From: Chloroflexota bacterium
Lineage (GTDB): Bacteria; Chloroflexota; Dehalococcoidia; GIF9; AB-539-J10
DNA: 17,020 bases
Direction of reading: 5' to 3'
Assembly (NCBI GenBank): GCA_015222255.1
Contig: JADFUX010000084.1
Location: forward strand, 1-17,020
The notes under the pieces are model-generated. The model was given only the letters and a program-made list of their open reading frames with translations. It ran no database searches and was not told where the DNA came from. Each line of letters starts with the position of its first letter. Positions within the stretch are counted from its first letter, which is position 1. This document shows, in pieces, positions 15,357 through 17,020 of the stretch. The position numbers and the translations under genes were made by a program.

Positions 15357-16091
15357 CTACAAATCCTCGAGCTGGCTCTTGTTCTCATCGATCAGCCGTA
15401 GATAGTCAGGATCGAGCCCCGCTAACCGTGAAGCCTCATAGTCAATTTCGTGTGGCTCGCCGACCCCGATTTTGCCGCACTCCTCCACCCTCCCCTTTGC
15501 TGGATCATCAGTGTAGAAGAGCTTCTGACGAGCTTCAACTATGCCCAGGTCAAAAGGCATGGTGAAGTACAGGTCAGCAAGCACCTTCTCTATACCTAGG
15601 TCGTACAGAGTCCCCCAACCACCTTGTTCACCCTTTCGATACTTGTTCACCGGGAGCAGACTTAGAAGGTTCGCTATGCTCAAATGGGCAGCGGTATCAC
15701 AAACCTTGAAAGGAGTCACGCTAATCAGGAAGTCACTGCGCAAGACCACGTTAGGTATCCAGAAGTTAGGCACAGCGAGGAATTGTGATAGGGGATTTTC
15801 CACTTCTACAAAGATGGAATCTCTTATGTCAAGCATAAGTACATGACGAAAATCATATCCCAACGCCTGATATACTGGGTAGATCGATTCTCCACTAGCA
15901 GTTCCATCAGCAATGATGACATCCGCATTGCTGACTTCCCTAATCCCTTCGATAATCGTGTTAAGGATCTGAGGGCTCGTAGTCATGGGATATGGCAAGG
16001 AGTAACCAGCACAAGGTTTAATTAACACCCGCCTCGCGACCGAAAGTTGAGGCGGAGGTCTGAAAACAAACTCAGAATCTTTGAAGATCAT
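15357..16091 (-). CDS. DUF362-family protein
   Basis: This 244-aa protein has DUF362 features: RVLIKPCAGYSLPYPMTTSP near residue 20-39, then an acidic ADVIIADGTASGE turn, and a central VVLRSDFLISVTPFKVCDTA segment. DUF362 is widespread in anaerobes, often fused to or beside ferredoxin domains, and has no settled function. No ferredoxin motif is present in this copy and only a few cysteines occur, so it is the plain domain. Its stop codon is immediately next to the AOR stop (tail to tail, no spacer). It starts 45 bases after the metallo-hydrolase gene and could be the third gene of a minus-strand operon. The ribosome binding site is weak. I do not infer a role in AOR function from convergence alone. 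Confidence 0.72.
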   Translation of the reverse strand: MIFKDSEFVFRPPPQLSVARRVLIKPCAGYSLPYPMTTSPQILNTIIEGIREVSNADVIIADGTASGESIYPVYQALGYDFRHVLMLDIRDSIFVEVENPLSQFLAVPNFWIPNVVLRSDFLISVTPFKVCDTAAHLSIANLLSLLPVNKYRKGEQGGWGTLYDLGIEKVLADLYFTMPFDLGIVEARQKLFYTDDPAKGRVEECGKIGVGEPHEIDYEASRLAGLDPDYLRLIDENKSQLEDL

Positions 16092-16136
16092 TGCTTTCGA
16101 GCCTGCGGATTCTGCCTAGTATTTGAATTTGGCTAG

Positions 16137-16784
16137 CTACAAAGCTGGTTCCAAAACAGCGATTTCACCGCCCCCCGGGAGATTTTCTAACTCGAACTCC
16201 GCTTCGCTAGAGCCCAGCTTTCTCACGTTTTTCTTGCCTTCGAGGAAGTCAGCAACGCTGGCTACGGGATAAGCACACTTCGGCGTCTTAAAATGCATTG
16301 GGATAATCACCTTCGGGTTCAATTGATCGCATACTTGCCCAGCCTCGGTAGCATCAATGGTAAAAGAGCCACCTACGGGAATAAACAACACGTCTACACT
16401 GCCAATTTCATCTATCTGGACCTGGCTAAGCACATGCCCTAAATCACCCACGTGGCAGAGTTTTATGTCATCCACGGTGAAACAGAAGACAATATTGGCT
16501 CCCCTGAGTTTGCCCTTGGAGCCATCATGATAAGTGGCGACGCCCCTAAACTGAATTCCCTTGGCAGTTCTCACGCCACTGCCTTTAACCACCTGCGGAT
16601 TCCCTTGGACTGCTGAAACATTATTATGATCGGCATGCCCATGGCTCACCAAGACAACATCAGCAGTCTCCCTGATTGGGGAGTAATCAATGCCTCCTCC
16701 GACAGCATAAGGGTCGGTAACTATCCTTACTCCCTTCTTGGAGGTAATCAAAAAGCAGGAATGACCCAACCACTTTATGACCAT
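16137..16784 (-). CDS. Metal-dependent hydrolase, UPF0173-like metallo-beta-lactamase fold
   Basis: This is a 215-aa soluble hydrolase of the metallo-beta-lactamase superfamily. The metal site is intact: HGHADH gives His48, His50, Asp52 and His53, with further ligands His110 (LCHVGD) and His163 (PMHF). The opening WLGHSCFLI and length are those of the UPF0173/UlaG-like group, which includes predicted phosphodiesterases or lactonases of unknown natural substrate. The ATG lies nine bases after the stop of the aminopeptidase gene, so the two are co-transcribed. Annotation as a general metal-dependent hydrolase is safe; nothing points to a particular substrate. Confidence 0.88.
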   Translation of the reverse strand: MVIKWLGHSCFLITSKKGVRIVTDPYAVGGGIDYSPIRETADVVLVSHGHADHNNVSAVQGNPQVVKGSGVRTAKGIQFRGVATYHDGSKGKLRGANIVFCFTVDDIKLCHVGDLGHVLSQVQIDEIGSVDVLFIPVGGSFTIDATEAGQVCDQLNPKVIIPMHFKTPKCAYPVASVADFLEGKKNVRKLGSSEAEFELENLPGGGEIAVLEPAL

Positions 16785-16793
16785 ATAATGTCT

Positions 16794-17020
16794 TCAGCCA
16801 GCCAAGGATAAAGCTAACTCAACTAAGGTTCTCACACCAACTCCAGTTGCCCCCTTTACCACATAACCACTTTCTTTGCTGCTAAGTGAGGTGCCAGCTA
16901 TATCAATGTGAACCCAAGGGGTATTGTCAACAAATTCGCTCAGGAAAAGGGCCGCAGTTATGGCCCCGGCGTATCTATTCCCTGTGTTCTTAACATCAGC
17001 AATTTCACTTTTGTTTTGCT
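16794..17020 (-). CDS. Leucyl aminopeptidase M17 family (partial, C-terminus only)
   Basis: The last 74 codons of a gene entering from the right edge are visible. The peptide carries [20 protein letters not shown], then [10 protein letters not shown] and [19 protein letters not shown], the conserved C-terminal end of cytosolic leucyl aminopeptidases of peptidase family M17 (PepA). The catalytic metal ligands lie upstream, outside the window. The frame begins two bases inside the right edge (first full codon at 17018-17016) and ends at the TGA at 16796-16794. It is followed nine bases later by the metallo-hydrolase gene. Family M17 release of N-terminal amino acids is the expected activity. 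Confidence 0.9.
   Translation of the reverse strand, partial: QNKSEIADVKNTGNRYAGAITAALFLSEFVDNTPWVHIDIAGTSLSSKESGYVVKGATGVGVRTLVELALSLAG

Noticed and set aside
15340..15375. Bidirectional terminator between the converging AOR and DUF362 genes
   Set aside because: The two stops abut and no stem with flanking T/A runs is visible around them.
1..17020. tRNA, rRNA, CRISPR arrays or an intact transposase
   Set aside because: Looked for by eye on both strands; no cloverleaf, regularly spaced repeat array or transposase gene was found.

Overview
The window reads as a chromosomal segment of a strictly anaerobic, corrinoid- and tungsten/molybdenum-using bacterium. Shine-Dalgarno sites and -35/-10 promoters are bacterial, base composition is roughly balanced, and the gene content (aldehyde:ferredoxin oxidoreductase, polyferredoxins, MttB-type methyltransferases) is that of anaerobes using folate one-carbon chemistry. 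A Chloroflexota/Dehalococcoidia-like host is my guess from gene style only; nothing in the window proves it.

Region 1 (1-4578, minus strand) is a molybdenum/tungsten locus. The order of transcription is moeA, mobB, mogA, then a 426-base leader, then an ABC permease and its ATPase, which runs off the left edge. The leader holds a strong promoter (TTGACC-N18-TATAAT), a structured RNA that looks like the Moco/Tuco riboswitch, and a textbook intrinsic terminator before the permease. moeA has its own promoter (TTGACT-N17-CATAAT).

Region 2 (4711-11213, plus strand) is a tightly packed operon for corrinoid-dependent methyl transfer. It holds a stand-alone relative of the MetH reactivation domain, a non-pyrrolysine MttB-family methyltransferase, a methyltetrahydrofolate:corrinoid methyltransferase, a second MttB paralogue, a B12-binding corrinoid protein and a SAM-dependent methyltransferase with a long unassigned C-terminus. 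Most junctions overlap or nearly touch. The likely path is methylated amine or betaine -> MttB -> corrinoid protein -> tetrahydrofolate, possibly with SAM-dependent rather than RamA-type reactivation. The second MttB has no ATG, GTG or TTG where its reading frame should begin; an ATC lies at the right distance from a good ribosome binding site and aligns with the ATG of its paralogue.

Region 3 (11214-12084) is about 870 bases without a convincing gene. It holds a MITE-like inverted repeat and a good promoter just before the next gene.

Region 4 (12085-15356, plus strand) carries a two-cluster ferredoxin with a zinc-ribbon-like tail, a 16-cysteine polyferredoxin and an AOR-family tungsten/molybdenum enzyme. 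This is the probable consumer of the metal and cofactor made by region 1. Region 5 (15357-17020, minus strand) has a DUF362 protein ending base-to-base with the AOR gene, a UPF0173-type metallo-hydrolase, and the C-terminus of a leucyl aminopeptidase cut by the right edge.
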